64,000 nt of DNA from Sporolactobacillus spathodeae. Its GTDB lineage: Bacteria > Bacillota > Bacilli > Bacillales > Sporolactobacillaceae. The notes below the pieces were generated by a model. That model searched no databases. It saw only the letters and a program-made list of their open reading frames with translations, and was not told the origin of the DNA. Within the stretch, counting starts at the first letter, position 1. Each line of letters opens with the position of its first letter. Shown piece after piece: positions 33,787-43,664 of this stretch. The position numbers were made by a program, and so were the translations under genes. Location of the stretch: NCBI RefSeq assembly GCF_016908935.1, contig NZ_JAFBEV010000005.1:1-64000 (forward strand). The letters run 5' to 3'.

Positions 33787-34836
33787 TCAGCGCTTCGTCT
33801 CAAACGGAAGCGTAAAGCTCACTGTTGTGCCTTGTCCAGGAATGCTGCTCAGACAAAATGAGCCATTGTGATCCGAAATGATTTTTTTACATACAGATAG
33901 ACCAATTCCTGTCCCTTTTGCTTTCGTTGTGTAAAACAAGTCGCCTAAATGTTTCAGCACTTCTGTGTCAATGCCGCAACCGCTGTCTGTCAGTGAAAAG
34001 CGATAGCTACCGTCTTCAACGGTACCGCGAAGAAAGATTTTCTTTTTGTTTCCATTTTGATTTTCGAGTGCTTCTAAGGCATTTCGCAGCAAATTAATAA
34101 TAACTTGTTTCATTTTATCAATATCTACACGGCACGTATGGGCAGAATAAGCAATATCATAATCAAAGTCAATTGCATTTAGCGCGCATTCCGAACTGAG
34201 ATAGGCGATCAATTCGTGAGCGAGCCTATCAGGGAGCAGGCTCTTCATCTGCGCTTTCTCATTCGCATAAGATAAAAAATTTTCCAAAATTGCATACATT
34301 CGATCAATTTCAGATACAATAGCAGTGTGATATTTATCAAATTCCTGAGTAAGCGTTGACAATTGAACAAAGCCCTTAATCACAGTCAGCGGGTTTCTCA
34401 GTTCATGGACAACTTCTGCCGTTATTCGCGACAAAAAACGCGGGTGGTAGCCGACCATATGAACCTTTCCTTTTTTATACAGGCCGTTGAAAAGCATACC
34501 TGCCCCCGAGGTATCTAGCCGATCACGCAATACGATCGTACGAACATCACTGCACGCGACAATTTTTTCTAGAAATTCAGCAGCATCATTGACGGATGAT
34601 CCCAAGAAAAAATTCAAGAAGGACTTTCCATAACGTTTAACCATGACATCCCCATTCCTGTTGCTGTTCAAAATAATGCCCTTGGGTGTCATTGTGAAAC
34701 GCATCTCCAGTGACAATTTATTCTCGAAAATGTCCTCATTAATTTCGGATAGAAATGTGTCATGATATATTATGGCAATCACTCCTCTTTCATTTTCGCC
34801 TGGTAAAATACGTCGAATACGCCAATAATCGTCCAA
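33787..34836 (-). CDS. Orphan sensor histidine kinase
   Basis: This 349-residue cytoplasmic kinase has a short, poorly defined sensor region (PAS-like at about 40-115), DHp with H144 in EVVHELRNPLTVIKGFVQLS, and an ATPase domain with N box NLLRNALEAL, G1 LTDSGCGID and G2 TTKAKGTGIGL. The DHp resembles those of sporulation phosphorelay kinases, and no response regulator is adjacent. The start is unsure: TTG 34836 lacks a ribosome site, and AGAGGAG lies in frame about 18 codons inside with no standard start after it. Confidence 0.85.
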   Translation of the reverse strand: MDDYWRIRRILPGENERGVIAIIYHDTFLSEINEDIFENKLSLEMRFTMTPKGIILNSNRNGDVMVKRYGKSFLNFFLGSSVNDAAEFLEKIVACSDVRTIVLRDRLDTSGAGMLFNGLYKKGKVHMVGYHPRFLSRITAEVVHELRNPLTVIKGFVQLSTLTQEFDKYHTAIVSEIDRMYAILENFLSYANEKAQMKSLLPDRLAHELIAYLSSECALNAIDFDYDIAYSAHTCRVDIDKMKQVIINLLRNALEALENQNGNKKKIFLRGTVEDGSYRFSLTDSGCGIDTEVLKHLGDLFYTTKAKGTGIGLSVCKKIISDHNGSFCLSSIPGQGTTVSFTLPFETKR

Positions 34837-35024
34837 ACTAAGAACAATTTCTATTATACTGTAAAGTTAATGATTGATATAGACAGAACACTTGACTTTC
34901 GTTAGACAAATTCCGACTTAAGTTTATTTTCTGTCTATTTCAGAGTGAAAAGTTCTTTTTTAACAATCCCCTCATACAATAATTCTCGTATGGATTTTGA
35001 TCGAAAACGGAGTGTGAAGCAATC

Positions 35025-35291
35025 TTGAATCCCTTTATTCAGCAGATTGTCAATCAGCGAGTGAATCAAGTGACTGCCGCCGAACTCTATGAACAGGCCA
35101 AACAATTAAATCTTCCCTTGCAACTTGAGCAAGCGGAACGGCTTGCCGAACAGGTGCATGGAAAAAATATTGACCTGTTTCATCCCGAAGGGCAAAACGA
35201 GATGATCGCGATACTCAGCAGTGAAGTAGGCGCAGAAACAGCCCATGCTTTATTTCAGCGCTTCAAAGATATTATTGATAAGTTTCAGTAA
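35025..35291 (+). CDS. yqfT: DUF2624 family protein
   Basis: This 88-residue helical protein opens NPFIQQIVNQRVNQVTAAEL and resembles YqfT/DUF2624, which neighbours nfo in B. subtilis. It starts with TTG, with a GGAG about 12 bases upstream. Function is unknown. It converges with nfo and shares a bidirectional terminator with it. Confidence 0.8.
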   Translation: MNPFIQQIVNQRVNQVTAAELYEQAKQLNLPLQLEQAERLAEQVHGKNIDLFHPEGQNEMIAILSSEVGAETAHALFQRFKDIIDKFQ

Positions 35292-35385
35292 TTGATGTGC
35301 ATGTTTCGTTTATTGATAGAGGATGATCGATTTTTTCATGCCCGCTTTTCCAAAAGGTTCATCCGCATCAGAATGAAACATAATT

Positions 35386-35432
35386 AAAACCGGCATAGAA
35401 GCCATTTGCGACCTCTTTGCCGGTTTTTTTTT
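35386..35432. terminator. Bidirectional intrinsic terminator between yqfT and nfo
   Basis: AAAACCGGCA and TGCCGGTTTT pair, followed by TTTTT on the plus strand; on the minus strand the right side is TTTTAATT. It serves two converging genes. Confidence 0.85.
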
Positions 35433-36327
35433 ATGATTGATGCATGATGTCTTCGAGCAGATTGGGGTTGTCTGTCTGCTCGCGGAACATGGCAATCTCA
35501 AATTTATAGGGTGGCTTCTTATTTTTCTTGTCCTCACCGACATATGGCGTTTCAAGAATTTTTGGCACGGTTTCAAACGACGGATAATGAACGATAGCAT
35601 TTAAAGCGTCAAAGCCAATTGTCCCGCAACCAATATTGGCATGGCGATCCTTTCGCGCTCCTTGAGCGTTTTTGCTGTCGTTAATGTGTAGGACTTTCAG
35701 TCGATCAAGACCAATGATATGGTCAAAGTTATCCATAACACCATCAAAGTCATGAACAATATCGTAACCAGCATCATTTGTATGACACGTATCGAAGCAA
35801 ATAGAGAGCTTATCGTTTCTTTTAACACCATCAATAATGGCAGCTAATTGTTCGAATTGATAGCCACATTCGCTCCCTTTTCCCGCCATTGTCTCAAGAG
35901 CGATTTGTACCGTGTCTGATTCATCAAGCACTTCATTGAGACCCTCGATGATCTTCGCCAATCCCTGATCCATCCCTGCGCCGACATGACTTCCAGGGTG
36001 CAAGACAATTTGCCTAGCGCCGATCGCCTGCGCGCGATCCATTTCCTTGCGTAGAAAATCAACGGCAAGCGCGAACGTTTCAGGTTTCACTGTATTCGCC
36101 AGGTTGATGATATAGGGTGCGTGAACCACGACTTCCTCAATTTGATGAGCATCCATATAGGCCTTTCCGGCATCAATATTCAATTTATCGATGGGTTTGC
36201 GAACGGTATTCTGCGGCGCGCCCGTATAAATCATCATCACTGAAGATTCGTAGGATACTGCTTCTTCTGCTGCGCCAAGCAGCATTTTCGCGCCTGACAT
36301 ATGGACATGCGATCCGATTTTCAGCAT
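35431..36327 (-). CDS. nfo: Deoxyribonuclease IV (AP endonuclease)
   Basis: This 298-residue TIM-barrel repair enzyme cuts abasic sites. Metal-binding motifs are [10 protein letters not shown] near residue 110, [13 protein letters not shown] near 147, [13 protein letters not shown] near 180, [20 protein letters not shown] near 213 and a late Glu in [10 protein letters not shown] near 260. AAGGAGAGAACGAA precedes the ATG. Together with ExoA at 7876-8634 the window encodes both AP-endonuclease types. Confidence 0.95.
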   Translation of the reverse strand: MLKIGSHVHMSGAKMLLGAAEEAVSYESSVMMIYTGAPQNTVRKPIDKLNIDAGKAYMDAHQIEEVVVHAPYIINLANTVKPETFALAVDFLRKEMDRAQAIGARQIVLHPGSHVGAGMDQGLAKIIEGLNEVLDESDTVQIALETMAGKGSECGYQFEQLAAIIDGVKRNDKLSICFDTCHTNDAGYDIVHDFDGVMDNFDHIIGLDRLKVLHINDSKNAQGARKDRHANIGCGTIGFDALNAIVHYPSFETVPKILETPYVGEDKKNKKPPYKFEIAMFREQTDNPNLLEDIMHQS

Positions 36328-36435
36328 TTCGTTCTCTCCTTCGCTGCTGTTCTTTCTAAACTATGCGTTTGTCACAGTTTCTCTATTTTATCATAAACTA
36401 AGTAGCAGCGAATAACACGAAAGAAGGGACTCCTC

Positions 36436-37131
36436 ATGCAGCACAATTGGCACGAAACACCGCAGCCCCGTCCCTATTATCAGCCGAGAACGCCTTCTGC
36501 CTATTCCAGACAACGGAGGCCAGGCTACCCTCCGTTATTTCCGAGCGCGCTGCCGCCAACGCCTCCTGCTCGATTACCTGTTATGCAGACAAATGAGACG
36601 CGCGGAGGAATGGGTTCCGTTCTTTCTTCTCTGGTTGGGCAAGCAGGAGCTTCTGGCGGCGGCATAGCCTCATCAGGACTGAATTTTACGAGTATGTTGG
36701 TAAATGCCCAAAAAGCGATTCAAACCGCGCAAACGGTGTTACCGATGATTCAGCAATTCGGCCCGCTTGTTAAAAATGCGCCATCACTGCTAAATAGCCT
36801 GAAGGGTTTCCAAGAAACAGCGGAAACGAAAAAGAAAGATGATGAAACGAATTTGAAAGGCGAGGAATTGAACGAGGAAAAGAAACAAGACATGGATAAT
36901 GGCGATAATTCCGCTGTAGCTCAAACGGAAATTCCTGATAAGTCATCAAGAACAGTCACCAGTGGTACGCATCGTTCAGACAGTGACGAACACAAGCAAA
37001 AATTGGTTGTTTCAGAGCCGAAGGCTGAAGAAAAAGACGTACCTGCAAATCAAAAGAAAAAATTGAGCGTTCACCATGACGCTGAAGCAGCACCAGTGAC
37101 CCGGCCTTCCATGCCTCGTTTATATATTTGA
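36436..37131 (+). CDS. yqfQ: YqfQ/VrrA-like low-complexity protein
   Basis: This 231-residue protein has a Pro/Arg/Tyr-rich N terminus (RPYYQPRTPSAYSRQRRPGY), a conserved helical centre (LNFTSMLVNAQKAIQTAQTV to NAPSLLNSLKGFQ) and a Lys/Glu/Asp-rich tail. That layout matches the YqfQ/VrrA family next to ispH in Bacillales, which is linked to sporulation or the coat. AGAAGGGAC precedes the ATG. Confidence 0.8.
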   Translation: MQHNWHETPQPRPYYQPRTPSAYSRQRRPGYPPLFPSALPPTPPARLPVMQTNETRGGMGSVLSSLVGQAGASGGGIASSGLNFTSMLVNAQKAIQTAQTVLPMIQQFGPLVKNAPSLLNSLKGFQETAETKKKDDETNLKGEELNEEKKQDMDNGDNSAVAQTEIPDKSSRTVTSGTHRSDSDEHKQKLVVSEPKAEEKDVPANQKKKLSVHHDAEAAPVTRPSMPRLYI

Positions 37132-37147
37132 TACAAATAAACCTGAA

Positions 37148-37176
37148 TTGTTTTATATGCCCCTCTCCTATATAAT
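37148..37176 (+). promoter_or_regulatory. Probable SigA promoter of ispH
   Basis: TTGTTT (37148-37153) and TATAAT (37171-37176) are separated by 17 bases, about 60 bases before the ispH start. Confidence 0.55.
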
Positions 37177-37238
37177 TAACAATGATTTATGCTTAATTAC
37201 AGAGAAAACCATCAAACAGGGATAGAGGTGTGCCACTT

Positions 37239-38198
37239 ATGGAAGTTTTCAAAGTCTCTCCACGCGGTTATTGTTATGGTGTGGTTGACGCACTTGTCAT
37301 AGCCAGAAAAGCGGCAATGAATCCTGATTTGCCACGTCCGATATATATTCTTGGCATGATTGTCCACAATCTTCATGTCACGGAAGCTTTCAAGGAAGAT
37401 GGCATCATCACATTAGATGCCAAAGGCAAGACGCGAATTGATTTGCTCAAAGAAATTGATCATGGAACGGTTATTTTCACCGCGCACGGTGTTTCCCCTG
37501 AGGTTTGGCGAATCGCCAAGAAAAAAGGGCTTACAGCCATTGATGCAACCTGCCCGGATGTAACCAAAACGCATCAGTTGATTGAAGAGAAAGCCAGTCA
37601 AGGCTATCATGTTATCTACATTGGAAAAAAAGGACACCCCGAACCAGAAGGCGCAATTGGTGTTTCACCCGACAATGTGCATTTGGTTGAGACTGAGGCA
37701 GACGTCGACCTTCTGCAACTTAATGCCGAAAAAATTATTGTAACCAATCAGACTACAATGAGCCAATGGGATGTCCAAGATGTGATGACCCATATCAAGC
37801 AAAAATATCCGAAAGCAGAGTTCTGCAATGAAATCTGTCTGGCTACCCAGACACGTCAAGAAGCCGTTGCGGAGCAGGCTAAAGAAGCCGACCTGCTGAT
37901 CGTTGTTGGCGACCCGCGCAGCAACAATTCGAATCGACTCGCACAAGTATCCGAAGAAATCGCACACACACCGGCACATCGGATTGCCGATCTTTCTGAA
38001 TTGCAGCTTAGCTGGCTTGAGCATGTAAAGAGGGTCGCCGTCACTGCCGGTGCTTCCACACCAACTCAGCTCACAAAAGAAGTCATCCTGTTTCTCGATC
38101 AATATGATCCAAATGATCCAGAGACTTGGTCCACTGAAAGCAAAGTAGCGAAAAATAAGAATATCCTTCCGAAGGTAAAAATGACGTATAATCGCTAA
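37239..38198 (+). CDS. ispH: 4-hydroxy-3-methylbut-2-enyl diphosphate reductase (MEP pathway)
   Basis: IspH makes IPP and DMAPP from HMBPP with an Fe-S cluster. The three cluster cysteines are in SPRGYCYGV (residue 12), DATCPDVTK near 105 and NEICLATQ near 197; HNLHV and [11 protein letters not shown] carry conserved His residues. I use ATG 37239 with AGAGGTG 8 bases upstream; a GTG at 37230 overlaps that site. The tail ([13 protein letters not shown]) is a little longer than usual. Confidence 0.95.
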   Translation: MEVFKVSPRGYCYGVVDALVIARKAAMNPDLPRPIYILGMIVHNLHVTEAFKEDGIITLDAKGKTRIDLLKEIDHGTVIFTAHGVSPEVWRIAKKKGLTAIDATCPDVTKTHQLIEEKASQGYHVIYIGKKGHPEPEGAIGVSPDNVHLVETEADVDLLQLNAEKIIVTNQTTMSQWDVQDVMTHIKQKYPKAEFCNEICLATQTRQEAVAEQAKEADLLIVVGDPRSNNSNRLAQVSEEIAHTPAHRIADLSELQLSWLEHVKRVAVTAGASTPTQLTKEVILFLDQYDPNDPETWSTESKVAKNKNILPKVKMTYNR

Positions 38199-38206
38199 AG
38201 AATACG

Positions 38207-38258
38207 AAAAGGGATGCCTCAACGCCGATTGGATTCGGCTCAGAGACATCCCTTTTTT
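38207..38258 (+). terminator. Intrinsic terminator of ispH (GGATGCCTC-type stem)
   Basis: AAAAGGGATGCCTC pairs with GAGACATCCCTTTT, with one mismatch, followed by a T-run. The same stem occurs in terminators on the opposite strand elsewhere in the window. Confidence 0.9.
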
Positions 38259-38322
38259 GTATCGACCCTTTCCATCTCGTGGCCTTCTAATACTCCATCA
38301 GGTTTGCTCTCCTACCTAGCGC

Positions 38323-39450
38323 TTACACGATGAAATGAAAAGGATTTGTCGGTGCTTCGGATTGTATGACTTCTGTACGACAGCCTTCCTCTGCGATTAC
38401 AGATTGTAAAAAATGTTGAACACCGGTTTTCATCACCGATTCAATGTGATGACCGGCATCTATCAACTTCAAGCCGCAAAGCAAGGCGTCGTGCGCCGTA
38501 TGGTAATAAATATCTCCTGTTATCAATACATCCGCGCCGTGAAAGCGGGCAAACGGTATCAAACTATTACCATCGCCTCCAGAGACTGCGACCGTCTGCA
38601 CTTTTCCATTCATATCACCCGTCGCCCGTAATCCGTCGATACCAAGGCGATCTTTAACCATTCGGCAATAATCGCTGAATGCGATTGGTTCTGGCAGCCG
38701 GCCGATACGGCCGAGTCCGTACGCCTTTCCTTCATTCTGCAACGGATAAACATCATACGCTGGTTCCTCATAAGGGTGCACCTTGAGCATTTTACGAATG
38801 ACGGATTTCAGCAAATGCTCGGGTACAATTGTTTCAATCTTGATTTCCGCCGTTTTCTCAAGACGTCCTTCTGCACCAATAAAAGGATGCGCACCCTGTT
38901 GCGGCTGAAAGGCCCCTTCCCCATCGCTGGAAAAACTGCATTGTTTATAGCGACCAATTGTGCCCGCTCCAGCAGCACCAAGCACGCCTCGAACACTATC
39001 CGCATGGTTTTCAGGCACAAATACCGCTAATTTATAGAGTGGTTCGCGATACGTCTCCTTCAGGATTGTTACGTCTTCCAACTCGAGCTTTGCTGCTAAC
39101 ATATCATTGACACCGCCATCGGCAATATCTAGATTGGTATGCGCCGCGTAAACTGAAATCCCATTTTTAATACATTTCGTCACAATTTTTCCTTGCCCTT
39201 CATCTGCACGTACCTGCGCAAGCGGGTGGAATATAACCGGATGATGGGCCACGATCAAATCTACTTTTTTTGAGATGGCCTCGTCAGCGACATTCTCAAG
39301 CACATCTAGAGTGACCATCACCCGCTTCACGGGCTGACTCAAACTGCCAATCAGCAGGCCAATTTTATCTTTGGGGAACGCTAATTTCTTTGGCGCAAAT
39401 TCTTCTTCAAAACGGTTAATCAGCTGCTGACCGGTTATCCAATCTTTCAC
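38323..39450 (-). CDS. yqfO: Nif3-like dinuclear metal-centre protein (YqfO)
   Basis: This 375-residue Nif3/DUF34 protein has metal-binding His in VAHHPVIFHP near residue 67, and a central CutA/PII-like insert (about 130-240) found in the long Bacillus form. It is often mis-called GTP cyclohydrolase I type 2; its reaction is unsettled. It lies 6 bases downstream of trmK, so the two probably form an operon, as in B. subtilis. Confidence 0.92.
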   Translation of the reverse strand: MKDWITGQQLINRFEEEFAPKKLAFPKDKIGLLIGSLSQPVKRVMVTLDVLENVADEAISKKVDLIVAHHPVIFHPLAQVRADEGQGKIVTKCIKNGISVYAAHTNLDIADGGVNDMLAAKLELEDVTILKETYREPLYKLAVFVPENHADSVRGVLGAAGAGTIGRYKQCSFSSDGEGAFQPQQGAHPFIGAEGRLEKTAEIKIETIVPEHLLKSVIRKMLKVHPYEEPAYDVYPLQNEGKAYGLGRIGRLPEPIAFSDYCRMVKDRLGIDGLRATGDMNGKVQTVAVSGGDGNSLIPFARFHGADVLITGDIYYHTAHDALLCGLKLIDAGHHIESVMKTGVQHFLQSVIAEEGCRTEVIQSEAPTNPFHFIV

Positions 39451-39456
39451 AACTGT

Positions 39457-40188
39457 TCACTCCCTTGTTTCTACTTGTTCGCTGAATCCAAGTGATGACT
39501 CAATCAGGCGGATTTGATGGAGACAATCCCGGCTTCGTTCACGAATCATCTCTGAATCCGCAGTTTGTTGGAGTGCTGCCAGTATTTCATTTAATTTTTT
39601 CTTACGCCTCAACCACTTTTTTCGAAAGGTCGCACTCTTTTGCTTCCGCAGTACTGGCCCCATTAACAAGTCGGATTCATCACAATCTTGCGCACGTGCG
39701 TCGCCTATCTTAATCGCCCGGATGATTTCATAAAAATGGGGAGCCTCTTCAACGATCGCTTCATCATCGATTTCCCAGCCATTCGTAAGAAGCCATGATC
39801 GGACATGAGATTCGCGAATATTCGGCTGAAGGATCAATATTGTCCCGTGTGCGAGTTTGCTTCGTCCACGCGTCAAAATATCCGTAATCAATTCACCGCC
39901 CATTCCGGCGAGTACTATCGCGTTTGCCTCCCCAGGCTGAAGGACATCCAGTCCATTACCGAGACGGACATCGACTTGTGCTTCAAGGCCATACGCGCGT
40001 ACATTTTCAATCGATTGTGTATAAGGGCCTTCCCGCACCTCACCAGCAATCGCAGATGGAACGAGCTTATCGCTGACCGCACGACAAGGCAGATGGGCGT
40101 GATCGGATCCGATATCTGCTAAACGTGCCCCCTTCGGAATAAAAGAAAGTACGGTTTGTAATCTCTTGGTTAAGTGAATCGTTTGCAT
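39457..40188 (-). CDS. trmK: tRNA (adenine-N1)-methyltransferase TrmK
   Basis: TrmK methylates A22 of tRNA. It has the SAM motif ARLADIGSDHAHLPCRAV near residue 20 and VLAGMGGELITDIL near 80. The C-terminal part is a Lys/Arg-rich coiled coil typical of the family. I use ATG 40188 with GAGGG 8 bases upstream; an ATG five codons earlier is less likely. Confidence 0.92.
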   Translation of the reverse strand: MQTIHLTKRLQTVLSFIPKGARLADIGSDHAHLPCRAVSDKLVPSAIAGEVREGPYTQSIENVRAYGLEAQVDVRLGNGLDVLQPGEANAIVLAGMGGELITDILTRGRSKLAHGTILILQPNIRESHVRSWLLTNGWEIDDEAIVEEAPHFYEIIRAIKIGDARAQDCDESDLLMGPVLRKQKSATFRKKWLRRKKKLNEILAALQQTADSEMIRERSRDCLHQIRLIESSLGFSEQVETRE

Positions 40189-40534
40189 TTTTTTGACCCT
40201 CAAAAGATTAATTTTTATTTAATCATAACAAATTAAAGGCCAGACTTAAATGTCTGACACATTCGATTCCGTTGAAAGCCGAATGTGTCCTTTGTTGATA
40301 TCGCTTACAAATTTCAGTACAATAGAACTGTTGGGACGTAGTGAATAAGGGCTTCCCCAAAAAAGTGAATTTGCAAATCGATTGAAAAGTCAGTAAAATA
40401 TAAATATGCACCGGATAAACCGGCCTGTTGAAAGAATTGACAATGCCAGTTTTGGTTGATGATCTCGCGCGGACGCGTCTTAAGATAAATTTTTGGAAAG
40501 CCAATTGAGTTGTAGCAAATACGTGGTCACTCAC

Positions 40535-40630
40535 TTGGCTGAAAAGCCGCGTGTCACTTCAGACAAGTCGGAATTCGCGGGACTTCACTTGTTTTGCTTT
40601 CCCGTAGGCGCCAGATTTTACGCACAAAGT
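40535..40630. repeat. Diverged, right-side copy of the intergenic palindromic element
   Basis: ACTTCAGACAAGTCGGAATT, CGCGGGACTTCACTTG and GCTTTCCCGTAGGCGCCAGA match the centre and right arm; a CACTTGGCTGAAAAGCCGCG segment stands for a degraded left side. Confidence 0.65.
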
Positions 40631-40645
40631 CAACTATTTTCTTGT

Positions 40646-40680
40646 AAAAAAAAACCCGCCCAGTCATGAGCGAGTCCTGT
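40646..40680 (-). terminator. Intrinsic terminator of sigA
   Basis: On the minus strand ACTCGC pairs with GCGGGT around a 10-base loop, followed by TTTTTTTT, a few bases past the sigA stop. Confidence 0.8.
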
Positions 40681-40683
40681 CGA

Positions 40684-41790
40684 TTAATCTAAGAAATCTT
40701 TCAGCTGTTTGCTTCTGCTCGGATGACGTAATTTACGAAGCGCCTTTGCTTCAATCTGCCGAATACGCTCGCGTGTCACACCGAAAACCTTGCCTACTTC
40801 TTCCAAAGTTCTTGTTCTGCCGTCGTCCAGTCCGAAACGCAGGCGCAATACGTTTTCTTCCCTATCCGTCAAAGTATCCAGAACATCTTCAAGCTGTTCT
40901 TTCAACAATTCATATGCAGCGGCATCGGAAGGTGCTTTGGCATCCTGATCTTCGATAAAATCGCCTAAATGCGAATCGTCCTCTTCGCCAATCGGCGTTT
41001 CTAGGGATACAGGTTCCTGAGCGATTTTCAGAATCTCGCGCACTTTTTCAGGGGAAAGCTCCATTTCTTTGCCGATTTCTTCTGGTGTTGGTTCACGCCC
41101 TAAATCCTGCAGCTGCTGACGCTGCACACGAATGAGTTTATTGATCGTCTCAACCATGTGCACCGGTATACGTATGGTTCGTGCTTGATCGGCGATTGCT
41201 CGAGTAATTGCCTGACGAATCCACCATGTCGCATAGGTACTGAATTTAAAGCCTTTTGTATAATCGAATTTCTCGACAGCTTTTATCAAGCCCATATTGC
41301 CTTCCTGGATTAGATCAAGAAAGAGCATGCCACGACCTACATAGCGTTTGGCAATGCTGACAACGAGTCGAAGATTCGCTTCAGCCAGTCGTCTTTTTGC
41401 TTCTTCGTCACCATTATTAATGCGCTTGGCCAGATTGATTTCTTCATCTGCGGAAAGCAAATCCACACGGCCGATTTCTTTTAAATACATTCGAACCGGA
41501 TCGTTAATTTTAACACCCGGCGGAACGCTCAAATCATTCAAATCGAATTCTTCTTCTTTGACTTTATCGCCGGAATCCGGACCTTCCGATTCGTCCGTTA
41601 CGTCAATGCCTTGGTCAGCCAGCATTTCGTAGAACTCATCCATCTGTTCGGGTTCCTGATCAAATGGTGCCAGATGCGCCGAAATTTCCTGATAGGTCAG
41701 AGAACCCCGTTTTTTGCCGATTTCCAAAAGTTGTTCTTTTTCCTGATCTACAGTCAATTCTGGCTCTGTCTTACTTGCTTTGCCAGCCAT
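40684..41790 (-). CDS. sigA: RNA polymerase primary sigma factor SigA
   Basis: This is the housekeeping sigma-70. Region 1.2 ([20 protein letters not shown] near residue 95), region 2 with the core-binding and -10 helix ([34 protein letters not shown]) and region 4.2 ([20 protein letters not shown]) are intact. Its 368 residues match B. subtilis. AGGAGGAGGTCAG precedes the ATG. It follows dnaG by 39 bases, in the classical macromolecular-synthesis operon. Confidence 0.98.
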   Translation of the reverse strand: MAGKASKTEPELTVDQEKEQLLEIGKKRGSLTYQEISAHLAPFDQEPEQMDEFYEMLADQGIDVTDESEGPDSGDKVKEEEFDLNDLSVPPGVKINDPVRMYLKEIGRVDLLSADEEINLAKRINNGDEEAKRRLAEANLRLVVSIAKRYVGRGMLFLDLIQEGNMGLIKAVEKFDYTKGFKFSTYATWWIRQAITRAIADQARTIRIPVHMVETINKLIRVQRQQLQDLGREPTPEEIGKEMELSPEKVREILKIAQEPVSLETPIGEEDDSHLGDFIEDQDAKAPSDAAAYELLKEQLEDVLDTLTDREENVLRLRFGLDDGRTRTLEEVGKVFGVTRERIRQIEAKALRKLRHPSRSKQLKDFLD

Positions 41791-41829
41791 CTGACCTCCT
41801 CCTTCCGAATAAACACGTTCTTCATTGCC

Positions 41830-43647
41830 TTATTTACCTAATGCTTTCTTCATCTCGATAATTTCGGATAAGAGCATGGCCGAGAGTTCAAAACGGCCGC
41901 TTTCTTCGGCCTGCTTTCTTTCTCTTTCCTTTTCCTCAATCATCAAAACCTCTGAATGCTTTAATACTTGAGAAACGCAGTCCCCAATTTCCTGTTCATC
42001 AATTTGAGGACTCACCGGCATCAGACTGATCTGTGCCGCGATTCTCTGAAGAGAAATATCTTCTAATCCTTGAATAAACAGACCCTCATCCGGCTCATGA
42101 CCTTCTTCGTAAAACGCATAAAGGAACGCTGCCAAAGCCTGATGCACATCTACTGAGAAATTGCCACCAATTGCTTCCTGAACGCGGGCCGTGACCTCTC
42201 TGCTTCGCATCATTTGTGCGAGCAACATTCGCTCTGCCATTTCAAATGCAGGAGGTAACTGTTTTTTCTGTGCGATCTGCACCGCTTCCCGCTGCTGCTT
42301 ACGCTCACTTTTGCGTTGCAGCTGTTTCTGCAATTGTTTCGCCTGTACTTTAAGCGCATCAAGTGAGATCGAAAATTCATCCGCCAGAAGCCGTAAATAA
42401 TGGTCGCGCGCAACGGCCTGCTTGAGCATGCTCACTTCTCTCAATACATCTTCGATATAGAGCAGCCGATCTCCTTCATCACTTAAATTTCTCTTTCTGC
42501 GAAAATAATCCATCTTGAACGACATTAAGGTTTGGCTGGCCCCTATTACATCACTTTTAAACTGTTCACCGCCAAATTTAATCATGTAGTCATCGGGGTC
42601 TAATCCCTCAGGCATCCTGGCAATCCGTATAAGATTGCTGCCGCCCGAGAGCATGCCTGCCGCTCGAAAAGCCGCTTCAATGCCGGCGCTATCAGAATCA
42701 TAGCAAACAACAATGGTTTCCGCCGATCGTTTTAGTATCGAAGCCTGTTTCTCTGTCAAGGATGTGCCCATTGAAGCAACACTCCATGTGATCCCGAATT
42801 GGTGGGCACGAATGACGTCCACATAACCTTCAAGTAAAACAACCTGATTTCTCTTACGGATTTCCGGACGGGCAAGATGATAGCCGTAAAGAATATCGCC
42901 TTTATGGAAAATCGGTGATTCCGGCGTATTCAGATACTTTGGTTTTTCATCACCTAAAGTTCTTCCTGCAAAAGCAATGGCCTTACCACGTAGATTAAAA
43001 ATAGGAAATATAATTCGGTTCCGGTATTTGTCAAAATATTTTTGATCGAAACCGCGAGATGCAACCAATCCCAACTTCGCCATTTGACTCAGATCAACGT
43101 GACGCCTTTGCAAAAGCGAAGAAGCAGCATTCCAGCTATTTACGGCATATCCGATTTGAAACCGTTCAATGATTTCCTGGCTGAATGCGCGTTTCTCCAA
43201 ATAGGCCATGCCAACTGAGCCATACTTTGCAGTGGTCAATAAATAATGGTAAAATTTCGTTAACAGTTCAAAAGCCGCTAGATGTTTCTTGTTCTGATCG
43301 GACGGGGCAGAGCGACCTGACGCAGTAGATGAAAAATGACCCAAATCAATTTTGGCTCGATCCGCAAGCCGATCAGCCGCTTCGGCAAAAGACATGCCCT
43401 CGATCTCCATAAGAAATGTGAAAATATTTCCGCCTGCTCCACAACCAAAACAGTGATAAAGCTGTTTTTCAGGATTGACAGAAAAGGATGGCGACTTTTC
43501 ACTGTGAAACGGGCACAGTCCGACAAATTCCTTTCCCTGCTTACTCAATTGGACATAATCACCAATAACATCGACAATATCCAGTGATTTTCGAATTTCT
43601 TCAATTTTTTGCTGCTGCACCTGCAAAATGTCATGCACCACCAACAT
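41830..43647 (-). CDS. dnaG: DNA primase
   Basis: It makes RNA primers for replication. The zinc-binding CHC2 domain (CPFHSEKSPSF and HCFGCGAGG near residues 43-67), the TOPRIM core (VVLLEGYVDVI and VVCYDSDSAG near 265-315) and a C-terminal DnaB-binding helical domain are visible. At 605 residues it matches the family. The start at 43647 has a weak ribosome site; the first dozen residues are not conserved. Confidence 0.97.
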   Translation of the reverse strand: MLVVHDILQVQQQKIEEIRKSLDIVDVIGDYVQLSKQGKEFVGLCPFHSEKSPSFSVNPEKQLYHCFGCGAGGNIFTFLMEIEGMSFAEAADRLADRAKIDLGHFSSTASGRSAPSDQNKKHLAAFELLTKFYHYLLTTAKYGSVGMAYLEKRAFSQEIIERFQIGYAVNSWNAASSLLQRRHVDLSQMAKLGLVASRGFDQKYFDKYRNRIIFPIFNLRGKAIAFAGRTLGDEKPKYLNTPESPIFHKGDILYGYHLARPEIRKRNQVVLLEGYVDVIRAHQFGITWSVASMGTSLTEKQASILKRSAETIVVCYDSDSAGIEAAFRAAGMLSGGSNLIRIARMPEGLDPDDYMIKFGGEQFKSDVIGASQTLMSFKMDYFRRKRNLSDEGDRLLYIEDVLREVSMLKQAVARDHYLRLLADEFSISLDALKVQAKQLQKQLQRKSERKQQREAVQIAQKKQLPPAFEMAERMLLAQMMRSREVTARVQEAIGGNFSVDVHQALAAFLYAFYEEGHEPDEGLFIQGLEDISLQRIAAQISLMPVSPQIDEQEIGDCVSQVLKHSEVLMIEEKERERKQAEESGRFELSAMLLSEIIEMKKALGK

Positions 43648-43664
43648 TACTTCTTATTTATATC

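Larger units (their letters stand above)
40189..40683. other. 495-base intergenic region between sigA and trmK (cccA position)
   Basis: No gene is supported. It contains a stem GACACATTCG/CGAATGTGTC (40255-40288), the small palindrome AGACTTAAATGTCT, a half copy of the palindromic element (40535-40630) and the sigA terminator. In B. subtilis cytochrome cccA lies here; I see no trace of a haem motif. Confidence 0.5.

Noticed and set aside
40223-40534. 103-codon minus-strand frame between sigA and trmK
   Set aside because: It crosses hairpins and repeat sequence, lacks a ribosome site and has no protein-like pattern.
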